DNA of 64,000 bases from Rhodoferax potami (lineage in GTDB: Bacteria > Pseudomonadota > Gammaproteobacteria > Burkholderiales > Burkholderiaceae_C), in the NCBI RefSeq assembly GCF_032193805.1, contig NZ_JAVBIK010000001.1:1226033-1290032 (forward strand). The letters run 5' to 3'. Numbering within the stretch: position 1 is the stretch's first letter; every line of letters begins with the position of its first letter. The translations under genes were made by a program, and so were the position numbers. The notes beneath the pieces were generated by a model. It saw only the letters and a program-made list of their open reading frames with translations, made no database searches and was not told where the DNA came from. Below are positions 35,435 to 45,028 of the stretch, piece by piece.

Positions 35435-36445
35435 TTGATTCTCAAACACATCTTCACCCCGCTGAACAACACGCGTCTCTCGCACCTGTGCGGCCCGACC
35501 GACGAACACCTGCGCACCATCGAGCGCGAGCTGGAGGTCAAAATTGCCCACCGGCATGAGCAGTTCAAGGTGGAAGGCGCCAAGGTCAAAGCCCAGCGCG
35601 CCATGGAGATGCTGCAGGCCTTGTACGAGATTCCGGCCAGGCCGATTGCCGCCTCCACCGTGCAGCTCATGCTCAGCGGCGATGGCGAGTTGGGTGCTGA
35701 AGGACCGACTTTATCCACCCGCCGTGCGGACCTCAAACCCCGCAGCCAGAACCAGGCGCTGTACCTGGACAACATTGCCGAGTTCGACATCACATTCGGC
35801 ATCGGCCCTGCTGGTACCGGCAAGACCTATCTCGCCGTGGCTGCTGCGGTGGATGCGCTGCAGCGCAGCTCGGTGCAGCGCATTGTGCTGACCCGCCCCG
35901 CGGTGGAAGCCGGAGAGCGCCTGGGCTTTCTGCCCGGCGACCTGAACCAGAAGGTGGACCCCTATCTGCGCCCCCTGTACGACGCGCTCTACGACCTGAT
36001 GGGCTACGACCAGGTGCACAAGGCCTTTGAGCGCCAGCAGCTGGAAATTGCACCTCTCGCTTTCATGCGCGGGCGTACGCTGAACAACGCGTTTGTCATC
36101 CTTGACGAGGCACAAAACACCACGCCCGAACAGATGAAGATGTTTTTGACACGCGTGGGCTTCGGCACCAAGACGGTGATCACCGGCGACCTGACCCAAA
36201 TCGATTTGCCCAAGGCACAGATGAGTGGGCTGGTGGAAGCCGAGCGCGTGTTGCGCCGCACGCCGGGCATTGCCATCACCCGCCTTACCAGCTCCGACAT
36301 CGTGCGCCACCCGCTGGTCGCCCGCATCGTGGATGCCTACGAGGCCGCACGGCTGGAAGACCTGCCACCGATAGCTATTCCAGACCCAGAGCCCGAACTC
36401 CCCCGCGTGGGCCTGCCCAAGACCCGCAGCCCACGTCGCGGCTAA
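35435..36445 (+). CDS. phoH: PhoH-like ATPase/RNA helicase
   Basis: The 336-residue cytoplasmic protein is the PhoH-like partner of YbeY in RNA metabolism. It has a KH-like N-terminal part and a P-loop ATPase core: Walker [32 protein letters not shown] and Walker [16 protein letters not shown] Pro/Arg-rich C-terminus follows. Family alignments start at [20 protein letters not shown], so the TTG at 35435 is the best start, as no ATG or GTG sits nearby in frame. ybeY follows after 11 bp. Confidence 0.9.
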   Translation: MILKHIFTPLNNTRLSHLCGPTDEHLRTIERELEVKIAHRHEQFKVEGAKVKAQRAMEMLQALYEIPARPIAASTVQLMLSGDGELGAEGPTLSTRRADLKPRSQNQALYLDNIAEFDITFGIGPAGTGKTYLAVAAAVDALQRSSVQRIVLTRPAVEAGERLGFLPGDLNQKVDPYLRPLYDALYDLMGYDQVHKAFERQQLEIAPLAFMRGRTLNNAFVILDEAQNTTPEQMKMFLTRVGFGTKTVITGDLTQIDLPKAQMSGLVEAERVLRRTPGIAITRLTSSDIVRHPLVARIVDAYEAARLEDLPPIAIPDPEPELPRVGLPKTRSPRRG

Positions 36446-36456
36446 ACTTTTTTTCG

Positions 36457-36912
36457 ATGACGAAACCCATGCTCCCAGAACTCAGCCTCTCCCTGCAATT
36501 CGGCAAGATCCAAGACGCAGAGAAACATCGCGACGCACTCAAGCGCCACAAAGTCATCCGCTGGATCCGCAACACCCTGGAGGTGGACGGCGAGATCACC
36601 GTGCGTATCGTGGACGCCGAAGAAGGCCAAACGCTGAACCGCGAATACCGCCAGAAGGACTACGCCACCAACGTACTGACCTTCGACTACACCCAGGAGC
36701 CCGTCACGGCCGACCTTGTGTTGTGCGCGCCGGTGATTGCCAAAGAAGCCAAAGAGCAAAAGAAAACGCTGGAAGCCCACTACGCCCACATGATCGTCCA
36801 CGGCACCCTGCACGCGCAGGGCTGGGACCACGAACTGGACGAGGACGCGGAAGTGATGGAGCTGCGCGAGAGTGAAATCATGGCGCGGTTGGGGTTTAAG
36901 AACCCCTACTGA
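36457..36912 (+). CDS. ybeY: Endoribonuclease / rRNA maturation factor YbeY
   Basis: The 151-residue metalloendoribonuclease acts in 16S rRNA 3' processing and ribosome quality control. The zinc-binding motif H(x3)H(x5)H is intact as [18 protein letters not shown]. Also typical are [20 protein letters not shown] and [10 protein letters not shown]. It directly follows phoH. Confidence 0.95.
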   Translation: MTKPMLPELSLSLQFGKIQDAEKHRDALKRHKVIRWIRNTLEVDGEITVRIVDAEEGQTLNREYRQKDYATNVLTFDYTQEPVTADLVLCAPVIAKEAKEQKKTLEAHYAHMIVHGTLHAQGWDHELDEDAEVMELRESEIMARLGFKNPY

Positions 36913-36939
36913 GCCCTGTTGGTGGTGCGCTCCGGAGCG

Positions 36940-37014
36940 GCTGCCTCGGGCGCTTTGCTCCGTGTCCCCCGCGCTTCGCGCTCCTCCTTGACCTGCGCAA
37001 AACGCCCAAGGCAG
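36940..37014. repeat. Large imperfect hairpin (palindromic repeat)
   Basis: The arms GCTGCCTCGGGCGCTTTGC and GCGCAAAACGCCCAAGGCAGC pair around about 36 bases containing an inner GCGCTTCGCGC hairpin. It lies just after ybeY and before the convergent membrane-protein gene, so it may act as a bidirectional terminator or be a REP-like dispersed element. Confidence 0.55.
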
Positions 37015-37061
37015 CTACTCCTGCGGGTTATTCCTTGCGAGCGATAACCTGCGCTCCTCAA

Positions 37062-37460
37062 TTAATCGGCGTAACGCGCACCTGTGAACTGAGCGCGCTT
37101 GCGCATGCGGCTGATCAGCAGCAAGCCCACAGCAGCCAGCACCACCAGCCCCACCATGCCGAAAGCCCAGATCACCCACAAGATCGGGGCTACCCAATCC
37201 AGCATGGGCGTGATCCACGGCATGACAGCGGCGAGCATTTCAACGGACCACACGATGGTTGCGCGCACCGCCTCGGCCGTGCCTGCGTCTGTCCAGAGTG
37301 CAATCCATGGGGGCAGCGGCCATTGGGCGATGGTCTGAAGCCCACCCTGCAAGTCCACACCTTGGCCAGCCACCCAATGGGCCAAGGCCGCCGAGAGGCC
37401 GATAAAGCCGGTCCACAACAGGGCGAGGAAGACTGTTCCGATAGCGAGTGCGATTTTCAT
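37062..37460 (-). CDS. Hypothetical membrane protein
   Basis: I do not recognise this 132-residue protein. It has an N-terminal transmembrane helix (IALAIGTVFLALLWTGFIGL), a central amphipathic or hydrophobic region rich in Trp and Pro (WPLPPWIALWTDAG, MPWITPMLDWVAPILWVIW), and a final membrane helix (GLVVLAAVGLLLISRMRKR) with a basic C-terminal tail. ATG at 37460 is preferred to a TTG two codons upstream. It is convergent with ybeY. Confidence 0.6.
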   Translation of the reverse strand: MKIALAIGTVFLALLWTGFIGLSAALAHWVAGQGVDLQGGLQTIAQWPLPPWIALWTDAGTAEAVRATIVWSVEMLAAVMPWITPMLDWVAPILWVIWAFGMVGLVVLAAVGLLLISRMRKRAQFTGARYAD

Positions 37461-37570
37461 GCGCAAATTATCAGGACCGCGCGTGAATTCGCCGCGACAT
37501 GCCGCAGCATGAGCCCTCGCTTGCAGGGGCCTTCAATAGGAGGCGACGGTCCTGACTCTTGAATCTTTTC

Positions 37571-37621
37571 AGTCTCTAGCGCCCATGGAATATGCGCGAG
37601 CAGCTATCAAATCAGTAGCAC
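37571..37621 (-). repeat. Dispersed repeat next to the dtd fragment
   Basis: CTCTAGCGCCCATGGAATA, TGCGCGAGCAG and CTATCAAATCAGTAGCA match the family in minus orientation. It abuts the stop codon of the duplicated dtd 3' end. Confidence 0.82.
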
Positions 37622-37684
37622 CTAGACAGTAGGTGCCACCCGCATGGGAATCGTCACTGGCCCGTCGTTGAGCAGCTCCACCTG
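37622..37684 (-). pseudogene. Duplicated 3'-terminal fragment of dtd
   Basis: Read on the minus strand these bases encode [20 protein letters not shown] and a stop, almost the same as the last 20 residues of the intact Dtd ([20 protein letters not shown]). Including 11 bases beyond the stop, 37611-37684 aligns without gaps to 38966-39039, with 10 mismatches in 74. Most mismatches are silent, so it derives from a functional but diverged dtd allele rather than a recent copy. Homology ends abruptly just before the Gln codon. No start or upstream dtd sequence is present here. Confidence 0.85.
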
Positions 37685-37726
37685 ACGCGCAGGTATCTTT
37701 GTTGTCAACCGACGCACCGGTGCAAT

Positions 37727-38908
37727 TCATCGACCATCGCATTTCGGTGTGTATAGCTGCGTGTCGGCCCAATTAAGGTTATCCACCGCCTTCGAAATAT
37801 GGGTAACCAAAGTCTCCGCCGACCACTTCGGTTGTAGCGCATCCAAGTACAAGCAATGAATCAGATTTCGCGCCTCACGGAACTCTCTTCCGCCCCACTG
37901 TGGGGTCATCGGCTTTTTGCCCCACCAAGGAAAGTACGCGCGCTCAAAACTGTCGTACTCAATCCAAAACTCTGATCTGGCCTTGGGCGACAGCCGAGCC
38001 ACTTTCTTTTGGTAGGTTGATATCCCTTCCACAGTCCTCCAACGATGGTCAGCCATCCTCTTGAAAAAAGCATCGTCGTACTCGCCATCCTTTTTCCCAC
38101 TGGTCATGATCAGCCGCGCTGCGACTGCAAATGCATTGTGCTTTTCTTGCTTGCTGCCAATGCGAATTGACGACCAGTGGAGCGCCTGCTCATCAAATTG
38201 TTCGCTGTAAAAGGCAATCGCTTTTCTATCGAAGTTTCGATCAAAGAAATGAATAGCCTTGTCATTGACGACCCAGACTCCTTGGAGATGCGGGTCCGCA
38301 GCCATGTGGCCAGATGATTGCCCTACCAAGTTTTTGCTAATCCTCGCTACCCGTCTTTGAGAGGCCACATCAAAAATCAAAATCCCCACACCAGGTCCCT
38401 CCGCGTATTCACCCGGGTTACTCGTTCCGAACCAAAGTTTGCCGTCGAGATAGGTAGGTTCACTGAGCGCCATGCAATTCGGAATGCCGGTATCCACCGC
38501 CTTGCGATTGATCCGAAGTGCATGGGATTCTTGAAGCCCCTCTGCGCAATAGCCGGGCCGAACTGCTACCCGGCTATTGCCAATTTGCCAAACACGGAAT
38601 TCAAAGCCACTACGTGCCCCACCCGTATCCTCGGCTAGCTCTTCAAGCTCACTTTTAAACGGGACAGCGTCCCACTCTTTCGACGAGATCGCTTCACTTT
38701 GAGGAGAACCAGCAAACAGCGACTCCTTGTTTACCCGTATGAGTTCATAGGTGTCAGACTTCAAATACAGATGCTGACCATCGACCCGAAGCTCCGAGAC
38801 CATACCCCCGGCTGGGGAAGCACGTGGGGTGTGGATGGAAGAAATCTCAATGGACTCCGCGAGAAAGGCGACTCCCCAAAGCACTAGCCCGACAAAAATT
38901 TTGTTCAT
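37727..38908 (-). CDS. Unknown secreted protein on a probable inserted segment
   Basis: I do not recognise this 393-residue protein. It has a signal peptide (IFVGLVLWGVAFLAESIE) and a mature region with features of a beta-propeller-like or extracytoplasmic protein: VSELRVDGQHLYLKSDTYEL, TYLDGKLWFGTSNPGEYAEG, GVWVVNDKAIHFFDRNFD. The C-terminus is Trp/Tyr-rich (WIEYDSFERAYFPWWGKKP). Base composition is distinctly more AT-rich than in neighbouring genes and codon use differs, which suggests horizontal transfer. It lies between two copies of the dtd 3' end. It has no transposase or integrase partner here. Confidence 0.75.
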   Translation of the reverse strand: MNKIFVGLVLWGVAFLAESIEISSIHTPRASPAGGMVSELRVDGQHLYLKSDTYELIRVNKESLFAGSPQSEAISSKEWDAVPFKSELEELAEDTGGARSGFEFRVWQIGNSRVAVRPGYCAEGLQESHALRINRKAVDTGIPNCMALSEPTYLDGKLWFGTSNPGEYAEGPGVGILIFDVASQRRVARISKNLVGQSSGHMAADPHLQGVWVVNDKAIHFFDRNFDRKAIAFYSEQFDEQALHWSSIRIGSKQEKHNAFAVAARLIMTSGKKDGEYDDAFFKRMADHRWRTVEGISTYQKKVARLSPKARSEFWIEYDSFERAYFPWWGKKPMTPQWGGREFREARNLIHCLYLDALQPKWSAETLVTHISKAVDNLNWADTQLYTPKCDGR

Positions 38909-38976
38909 GCACAGTCCTTATGCTTAGTGCAAGTTGGGGCGTCCCACGAAACCACTGAATAGATGATCAGTGGCAC

Positions 38977-39441
38977 TTACACAGCAGGCGCCACCCGCAT
39001 CGGAATCGTCACCGGCCCGTCATTGACCAGTTCCACCTGCATGTCCGCCGCGAATATGCCGGTCTGCACGATCGGGTGCACTGTGCGGGCCTGGGCCACA
39101 AAGTAGTCGTACAAACGCCGCCCCTCATCGGGCGCAGCAGCCGCTTTGAAGCTAGGCCGGTTGCCGCCCGAGGTGTCTGCGGCCAGGGTGAATTGGCTCA
39201 CGATGAGCAGGCCGCCGTGCTGGCCTGCGCCGTCCAAGTCTTGCACGCTGCGGTTCATCTTGCCGTCTGCATCACTGAAGATGCGCAGCTTGAGCAGCTT
39301 GGCCAGCAGCTTGTCGCCCTGGGCCTCGGTATCACCCTGCTCTGCGCACACCAGCACCAGCAAACCCTGGCCAATCTCGCCCACCGTTTGACCTGCCACA
39401 CGAACACGGGCGCGGCTGACGCGCTGAATGACTGAAATCAT
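38977..39441 (-). CDS. dtd: D-aminoacyl-tRNA deacylase
   Basis: The 154-residue enzyme hydrolyses D-amino acids and glycine wrongly attached to tRNA. The family motifs [17 protein letters not shown] (SQ..L) and NDGPVT (near the C-terminus, the Gly-cisPro-type region) are present, along with [15 protein letters not shown] at the start. The last 63 bases, plus 11 beyond the stop, recur at 37611-37684, on the far side of the unknown gene, so the present 3' end may have been supplied by an insertion event. A dispersed repeat lies just upstream. Confidence 0.95.
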   Translation of the reverse strand: MISVIQRVSRARVRVAGQTVGEIGQGLLVLVCAEQGDTEAQGDKLLAKLLKLRIFSDADGKMNRSVQDLDGAGQHGGLLIVSQFTLAADTSGGNRPSFKAAAAPDEGRRLYDYFVAQARTVHPIVQTGIFAADMQVELVNDGPVTIPMRVAPAV

Positions 39442-39443
39442 AG

Positions 39444-39501
39444 TTTTTTGGGTTTCCAGCCGCCGTGGTGCCTACGCGAGCAGCTACAAAAAATATAGCA
39501 A
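39444..39501 (-). repeat. Dispersed repeat between tyrS and dtd
   Basis: GGGTTTCCAGCCGCCGTGG, CCTACGCGAGCAG and CTACAAAAAATATAGCAA form a family copy in minus orientation. It fills the whole gap between the stop of tyrS (39502) and the start of dtd (39441), so dtd has to be expressed through it. Confidence 0.82.
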
Positions 39502-40746
39502 TCAGGCCAGGGTCACGCGGGCAAACTTGCGCTTGCCCACTTGCAGCACGTAGGTGCCCGCGCCGAGCTTCAAGCCCTTGTCGCTCACCACATTGCTGTC
39601 CACCCGCACACCGCCACCGTCAATCAGGCGGTTGCCTTCACCGCTGGAGGCGGCCAGGTTCGCAGACTTCAGCAGTGCGGCAATGCCCACCGCTGCGCCA
39701 CCTTCGCCCAAGGGCAAGGTGATTTCGTCGATCTGGTCGGGGATGCCGCCCTTGCTGCGGTTCATAAAGTCCTGCTCTGCCGCGTCGGCCGCAGCAGCAC
39801 TATGGAAGCGCGCCGTGATTTCTTTGGCCAGCGCCACCTTGGCATCTTTGGGGTTGCGGCCGGCTTCGACTTCGGCCTTGAGCGCGGCAATCTCTGCCTC
39901 GCTCTTGAAGCTCAGCAGCGTGTACCACTTCCACATCAGCACGTCGGAGATGGACAACACCTTGGCGAACATGGTGTTGGGCTCTTCGGAAATGCCGATG
40001 TAGTTGTTCTTGCTCTTGGACATCTTCTCCACGCCGTCCAGCCCTTCGAGCAGCGGCATGGTCAAGATGCACTGGGGCTCTTGGCCGTATTCGGCCTGCA
40101 GGGTGCGGCCCATGAGCAGGTTGAACTTCTGGTCGGTGCCACCCAGCTCCAAGTCGCTCACCAGCGCCACGGAGTCGTAGCCCTGCATCAGCGGGTAGAG
40201 GAATTCGTGCACCGCAATCGGGGTGCCTGCATGGAAGCGGTCGTGGAAGTCGTTGCGCTCCATCATGCGGGCCACGGTGTAGCGGCTGGCCAACTGGATC
40301 ATGCCGCGCGCGCCCAGCGGGTCGCTCCATTCACTGTTGTAGCGAATCTCTGTTTTGGCGGGGTCCAGCACCAGGCTGGCCTGACGGTAGTAGGTCTCGG
40401 CGTTCACCTTGATCTGCTCGGCCGTCAGCGGCGGACGCGTGCTGTTGCGGCCGGACGGGTCGCCAATCATGCTGGTGAAGTCACCGATCAAAAAGATGAC
40501 CGTGTGGCCCAGATCTTGCAGCTGGCGCATCTTGTTGAGCACCACGGTGTGGCCGATGTGGATGTCAGGCGCTGTAGGGTCCAGCCCCAGCTTGATGCGC
40601 AGCGGTTTGCCGGTGGCTTCCGACTTGGCGAGCTTTTTCACCCATTCGTCTTGCGGGAGCAGTTCTTCCACACCGCGCAGGGTGACCGCAAGGGCCTCGC
40701 GCACACGATCGCTTACAACTAATTGGGGGCTTAAGGCTTGATTCAT
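39502..40746 (-). CDS. tyrS: Tyrosyl-tRNA synthetase
   Basis: The 414-residue class-I synthetase charges tRNA-Tyr. The HIGH signature is in [14 protein letters not shown] and the KMSKS loop in [12 protein letters not shown]. The C-terminal S4 RNA-binding domain ends with [19 protein letters not shown]. The ATG at 40746 ([13 protein letters not shown]) is chosen over an upstream in-frame start at 40806. It is divergent from the M23 peptidase gene. Confidence 0.96.
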   Translation of the reverse strand: MNQALSPQLVVSDRVREALAVTLRGVEELLPQDEWVKKLAKSEATGKPLRIKLGLDPTAPDIHIGHTVVLNKMRQLQDLGHTVIFLIGDFTSMIGDPSGRNSTRPPLTAEQIKVNAETYYRQASLVLDPAKTEIRYNSEWSDPLGARGMIQLASRYTVARMMERNDFHDRFHAGTPIAVHEFLYPLMQGYDSVALVSDLELGGTDQKFNLLMGRTLQAEYGQEPQCILTMPLLEGLDGVEKMSKSKNNYIGISEEPNTMFAKVLSISDVLMWKWYTLLSFKSEAEIAALKAEVEAGRNPKDAKVALAKEITARFHSAAAADAAEQDFMNRSKGGIPDQIDEITLPLGEGGAAVGIAALLKSANLAASSGEGNRLIDGGGVRVDSNVVSDKGLKLGAGTYVLQVGKRKFARVTLA

Positions 40747-40868
40747 AAGGGTTTTTCTTGTGGCCGAAACAGGCGCGGCGGCTATACTGCCGGCTCCTTT
40801 GCGCAACGCTTTCGTTGCCAGCGGCTGGATTTTAGTCGGGCCGCATCCCCCACACCGGAGTCTTTGAT

Positions 40869-42227
40869 TTGAAGCATGGACTGAACCAGGCTGTTGAGTT
40901 GTGCGTGGCGCGTGCCACGGCCTTCATCCAGCTGTATCCCAAACAAATTACAGCCGCCATTGCTGCCCTGTTGATCGGCGGCACGGGCGCCACCTTCGCG
41001 GTCGCCACATTGGCACCTGATGCCTCCGATTTGCCGGTGCGCACCGTGGTCGAAGTGGTGCAAAGTGAATCGCTTGCAGCTTTTGGTAACGACATCAGCG
41101 ATCAGGCTATGCGCTTGTATCGTTCTGAGACCACCCGCTCAAGTGACACTGCAGACACCCTGCTCAAGCGCTTGGGTGTGGTCGATCCGCAAGCCGCTGC
41201 ATTTTTGCGCGCTGACAGCCAAAGCCAGTCTGCACTACTGGGCCGCGGTGGCCGCAACGTCACTGCCGAAGTCAACGCGCAACAAGGCCTGGAAAAGCTC
41301 AGCGCACGCTGGAGCCCGAACGACGACGGCACCTTCAAGCGCCTAACCATTGAAAAGACCGCTGGCGGCTTCCGAGCCCGTACAGAAACACTGCCCCTGG
41401 TGGCCAACACACGGCTCGCCAGCGGCGTCATTAACAGCTCCTTGTTTGCGGCGACCGACGACGCCCGCTTGCCTGACTCGGTGGCCACGCAAGTCGCTGA
41501 AATTTTTGCCGGTGACATCGACTTTCACCGGGCCCTGCGCAAGGGCGACCGCTTTTCCGTGATTTACGAAACCCTGGAAGGCGATGGCGAACCGCTGCGC
41601 GCAGGCCGGGTGCTGAGTGCCGAGTTTGTGAACGCAGGTAAGCCTTTCCAAGCCATGTGGTTCAAGGACCCCGTGGCAGCAGGCAAAGGCGCGTATTACA
41701 CCTTGGGCGGCGAGAGCTTGCGCCGCGCTTTCTTGGCATCGCCCTTGGAGTTCTCGCGGGTCACCAGCGGCTTCAAAATGCGTTTCCACCCCATTTTGCA
41801 AACTTGGCGCGCGCACTTGGGTGTGGACTACGCCGCTGCAACGGGCACCCCGGTGCGGACTGTGGGCGATGGCGTGGTTGATTTTGCAGGTGTGCAAGGT
41901 GGCTTTGGCAATGTGGTGATGGTCAAACACCGCAACAACCAAACTACGGTGTATGCGCACCTGAGCCGTATCAACGTCAAGAAGGGCCAAACAGTGAGCC
42001 AAGGCCAGAACATCGGCGCGGTGGGTGCTACAGGCTGGGCTACAGGCCCGCACTTGCACTTTGAGTTCCGCGTCAATGGCGCCCACCAAGACCCACTGTC
42101 GATTGCACGCCAGAGCGAGTCCATCCCGGTATCGCCTGCTGCGAAGCCGGTCTTTGAGCAAGCCGCAGCGCAGGTGCGCAGCCAGCTCGCCAGCGCAGCG
42201 CAGATGCTGCCCGGCTCGGCTGAGTAA
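40869..42227 (+). CDS. M23-family cell-wall endopeptidase (LytM domain)
   Basis: The 452-residue protein starts at TTG, with GGAG eight bases before it, and has an N-terminal membrane anchor or signal ([21 protein letters not shown]). A long N-terminal region resembling MepM-type regulators leads to a C-terminal LytM peptidase domain. Its zinc ligands appear as HLGVDYAA (near residue 315) and [10 protein letters not shown] (near residue 395), with [13 protein letters not shown] between. It would cut peptide cross-links in peptidoglycan in the periplasm. It lies upstream of anmK on the same strand. Confidence 0.9.
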   Translation: MKHGLNQAVELCVARATAFIQLYPKQITAAIAALLIGGTGATFAVATLAPDASDLPVRTVVEVVQSESLAAFGNDISDQAMRLYRSETTRSSDTADTLLKRLGVVDPQAAAFLRADSQSQSALLGRGGRNVTAEVNAQQGLEKLSARWSPNDDGTFKRLTIEKTAGGFRARTETLPLVANTRLASGVINSSLFAATDDARLPDSVATQVAEIFAGDIDFHRALRKGDRFSVIYETLEGDGEPLRAGRVLSAEFVNAGKPFQAMWFKDPVAAGKGAYYTLGGESLRRAFLASPLEFSRVTSGFKMRFHPILQTWRAHLGVDYAAATGTPVRTVGDGVVDFAGVQGGFGNVVMVKHRNNQTTVYAHLSRINVKKGQTVSQGQNIGAVGATGWATGPHLHFEFRVNGAHQDPLSIARQSESIPVSPAAKPVFEQAAAQVRSQLASAAQMLPGSAE

Positions 42228-42239
42228 GCGCCTGCCCCT

Positions 42240-43367
42240 GTGTCGGAGTTATTCATCGGCCTGATGTCCGGCACGTCTTTGGACGGAGTGGATGGCGTTT
42301 TGGTGGATTTCGGGGGCGATGCCCCCAAGGTGCTGGCGCATGAGACTCTTGGCTTCCCCGACACATTGCGCGCAGATTTTCTGGCGCTGAACACCAGCGG
42401 TCCGGATGAAATTCACCGTGGTGCGCTCGCGGCCAATGGCCTCGCCCACCTCTATGCCAAGGTAGTTGACAGCCTGCTACACAGCACCGGACTGACGGCC
42501 AATGCAGTGCACGCCATCGGAGCGCACGGGCAGACGGTAAGACACCGCCCCGGCGAGTTTGACGGCGTGGGCTATACCACCCAGCTCAATCAGCCCGCAC
42601 TTTTGGCAGAACTCTGTGGCATCAACGTAGTGGCGGATTTCCGTAGCCGTGACGTCGCCGCGGGCGGGCAAGGGGCCCCGCTGGTGCCACCGTTTCACCA
42701 GGCCTTTTTCAGCCCACGCGGCGAGCGATTGGCAGTGCTGAACATCGGCGGCATCTCCAATTTCACCCTGTTAAATGCCACTCCAGAGGCACCAGTGCTG
42801 GGCTTTGACTGTGGCCCAGGCAACGCGCTGATGGACGCGTGGTGCCATCGCCATACAGGGCAGCACTTTGACGCGGATGGCGCGTGGGCCGCATCGGGCA
42901 CCGTGCTGCCAGAACTATTGAATCGGCTGTTGCAGGAGCCCTTCCTGCAAAAGAAGCCCCCCAAGAGTACCGGGCGCGATCTTTTCAACATCGCTTGGCT
43001 GGAGGGCCATTTGATTGCGTGGCGCGCCACGGGCGAGGACTCCACCCCCGCCGATATTCAAGCAACCCTGACGGAGTTCACAGCGCGCACCTGTGTTGAT
43101 GCGTTAGAGCGCAATATGGCGGCGTGCCCTGTGGTCGCTGTGTGTGGCGGCGGGGCCTATAACGGCTCTCTCATGCGACGTTTGCAAGCGCTGTTGCCGG
43201 GATGCAAGGTGCAGAGCTCCGCGTCTCTCGGCCTGCCGCCACTGCAAGTGGAAGCGACAGCTTTCGCCTGGCTGGCGCGGCAAACCTCACTTCACCGACC
43301 ATCCAGTTTGCCAAAAGTAACGGGCGCCCAAGGCGCCCGCATACTCGGTGCAATCTATCCGGCCTGA
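42240..43367 (+). CDS. anmK: Anhydro-N-acetylmuramic acid kinase
   Basis: The 375-residue kinase opens and phosphorylates 1,6-anhydroMurNAc released by lytic transglycosylases, returning it to amino-sugar metabolism. It has the N-terminal ATP-phosphate motif FIGLMSGTSLDGVDGVL, GAHGQTVRHRPG, NIGGISNFTLL, the nucleotide-binding DCGPGNALMDAW and CGGGAYNGSLMRRL. The start is GTG at 42240, 12 bp after the M23 peptidase stop, so both are probably co-transcribed. Confidence 0.95.
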   Translation: MSELFIGLMSGTSLDGVDGVLVDFGGDAPKVLAHETLGFPDTLRADFLALNTSGPDEIHRGALAANGLAHLYAKVVDSLLHSTGLTANAVHAIGAHGQTVRHRPGEFDGVGYTTQLNQPALLAELCGINVVADFRSRDVAAGGQGAPLVPPFHQAFFSPRGERLAVLNIGGISNFTLLNATPEAPVLGFDCGPGNALMDAWCHRHTGQHFDADGAWAASGTVLPELLNRLLQEPFLQKKPPKSTGRDLFNIAWLEGHLIAWRATGEDSTPADIQATLTEFTARTCVDALERNMAACPVVAVCGGGAYNGSLMRRLQALLPGCKVQSSASLGLPPLQVEATAFAWLARQTSLHRPSSLPKVTGAQGARILGAIYPA

Positions 43368-43370
43368 AGG

Positions 43371-43736
43371 TCAGGTCGAGAAAGACGAACCGCAGCCACA
43401 GGTGGTCGTGGCATTGGGGTTCTTGATGACGAACTGCGCGCCCTGCAAATCTTCTTTGTAGTCGATTTCTGCTCCTACCAAGTACTGGTAGCTCATGGCA
43501 TCGATCAACAAGGACACGCCGTTTTTGGTCATGGTGGTGTCGTCTTCGTTCGTGATTTCGTCGAACGTGAATCCGTACTGGAAGCCGGAGCAACCGCCAC
43601 CTTGCACAAACACGCGCAATTTCAAGTCAGGATTGCCTTCTTCGGCGATCAGGTCAGCCACTTTTGCCGCGGCGCTGTCGGTGAACAGGATCGGGGAAGG
43701 CATGTCAGTTTGGATGTTTTCAGCAACGGCGCTCAT
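43371..43736 (-). CDS. erpA: Iron-sulfur cluster insertion protein ErpA
   Basis: This 121-residue A-type carrier passes [Fe-S] clusters to target enzymes. The three conserved cysteines are in [11 protein letters not shown] and TTCGCGSSF. The N-terminus has a short extension before [15 protein letters not shown]. It is the last gene of a leftward group with the bactofilin and the coiled-coil membrane protein, and it is convergent with anmK with a gap of only 3 bp. Confidence 0.94.
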   Translation of the reverse strand: MSAVAENIQTDMPSPILFTDSAAAKVADLIAEEGNPDLKLRVFVQGGGCSGFQYGFTFDEITNEDDTTMTKNGVSLLIDAMSYQYLVGAEIDYKEDLQGAQFVIKNPNATTTCGCGSSFST

Positions 43737-43797
43737 GGCGACTCCATTCAGATACGAGAATAAGACAAATAGTACAGGAATCCGCTCGGGAATTCTC

Positions 43798-44193
43798 TCA
43801 CTGGTTATTTGCCGCTAGTTTCAATGTGGGTTTTTCTTCGCCAAGCAACATCGGACGCAGCTGGCCAGCGATCAAGGCGCCCTGGTGCATTTCCAAGGCT
43901 GCATATTCAATGTCACCCTCGATCCGGGCCTTGGGTTGCAGTTCCAACATGCGACGCGCATGGATGGGGCCTTTCACCGCGCCGTTGATGATGATGTGAT
44001 CGGCCGTGATCGAACCGGTAATGCTCGCAGAGTCCGAGATCACGAGGATGCTCATGGCCGCCTCAGCAGCATGCACATTGCCAACGACAGTGCCATCAAC
44101 CCGCAGGCCATCCGAAAAAGTCAGATTCCCTTGGATCTCAGTTCCGTCCGCGATCAGACTCTTGATGGGTGGCTGCTTATTTTTATTGAACAT
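43798..44193 (-). CDS. Bactofilin
   Basis: The 131-residue protein is a polymer-forming cytoskeletal bactofilin: a single right-handed beta-helix domain ([67 protein letters not shown]) with short, disordered ends. Bactofilins form filaments at the membrane and often position cell-wall enzymes. It sits between a coiled-coil membrane protein and erpA, and an M23 peptidase gene lies nearby. Confidence 0.93.
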   Translation of the reverse strand: MFNKNKQPPIKSLIADGTEIQGNLTFSDGLRVDGTVVGNVHAAEAAMSILVISDSASITGSITADHIIINGAVKGPIHARRMLELQPKARIEGDIEYAALEMHQGALIAGQLRPMLLGEEKPTLKLAANNQ

Positions 44194-44251
44194 GGCATAG
44201 CTTTCGAAGACTTAAAGCTTGAGCGTCTGCGTTGCTCGAACCACAGACCCA

Positions 44252-44938
44252 TCAAGAACACGCGCTGACACGCTTTTCACCACAGCCTGGGGGGAGCGGA
44301 AACTCTCCTTCCAGGCGCCCGTATTGCTTGACCTTGAGGGCGATAGCCCCTTCGGGTAGCGAAGCCGTCCAGGGCTTGCCGTTTGCCGTCCCCACCAGCG
44401 TTATTTCCAAACGACCTACAAACTCTTGGCTGTTCCGGCCGGCCTGCATGACCAACGCTTGCCATTTTAAGGTGCCCGGAGCGGTGAGCTCCGCTTGAAG
44501 ACCCCGTATCGCAATGCCCTCAACCCCGCCCGCAGGAATCAGTTTCTCGAAAAACCCCAGATCGTCGCGCAAGGCCCGGTTGTCGGCCTCGAGTTGTTTC
44601 ACTTGCGAGATGAGCTTTTCTTGAGACGCCTTTTCAGCGGTTACCAAGGTGTCCGCCGTATTGGCGACTGATTGCGCCTGATCTCGCTCCGCTTTCAGGG
44701 TCAACATTTCGGCTTGTAACGCAGCGGCTGTTGCGCGAAGCTGCACCAATTCATCTTTGGACCCCTTTTCGAGACCGGCAATATCCTTGCCAAACTCAAA
44801 TGCCCATAGCCCGATGGCCGCGCAAAAACCCAACACAATCGCGAGCAAAGCCCAGCGGAAAGGCCACGGCATGGCGCTGCGCACGGCCATCCGGGGAGCG
44901 CTGATGGTGAGGCGGCGTCGAAGGAGTCGAAATCTCAT
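44252..44938 (-). CDS. Membrane protein with coiled coil (DUF6776-like)
   Basis: The 228-residue protein has a basic N-terminus, one transmembrane helix (WALLAIVLGFCAAIGLWAFEF) and a periplasmic coiled coil (ELVQLRATAAALQAEMLTLK, LISQVKQLEADNRALRDDL). A C-terminal beta-rich domain follows (FFEKLIPAGGVEGIAIRGLQ, LEITLVGTANGKPWTASLPE). This layout, upstream of a bactofilin, matches the uncharacterised DUF6776 family of Burkholderiales. The role is unknown; a link to the bactofilin is suggested by position only. Confidence 0.7.
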   Translation of the reverse strand: MRFRLLRRRLTISAPRMAVRSAMPWPFRWALLAIVLGFCAAIGLWAFEFGKDIAGLEKGSKDELVQLRATAAALQAEMLTLKAERDQAQSVANTADTLVTAEKASQEKLISQVKQLEADNRALRDDLGFFEKLIPAGGVEGIAIRGLQAELTAPGTLKWQALVMQAGRNSQEFVGRLEITLVGTANGKPWTASLPEGAIALKVKQYGRLEGEFPLPPGCGEKRVSACS

Positions 44939-45028
44939 GAGGGGCGAAGTCTAGCAGTCCACAGAAAAACAGCCGCCAGAGCTTGCACTCGGGCGGCTGT
45001 CGATGTGCAACCAGGGGTTGCAGCGTGA

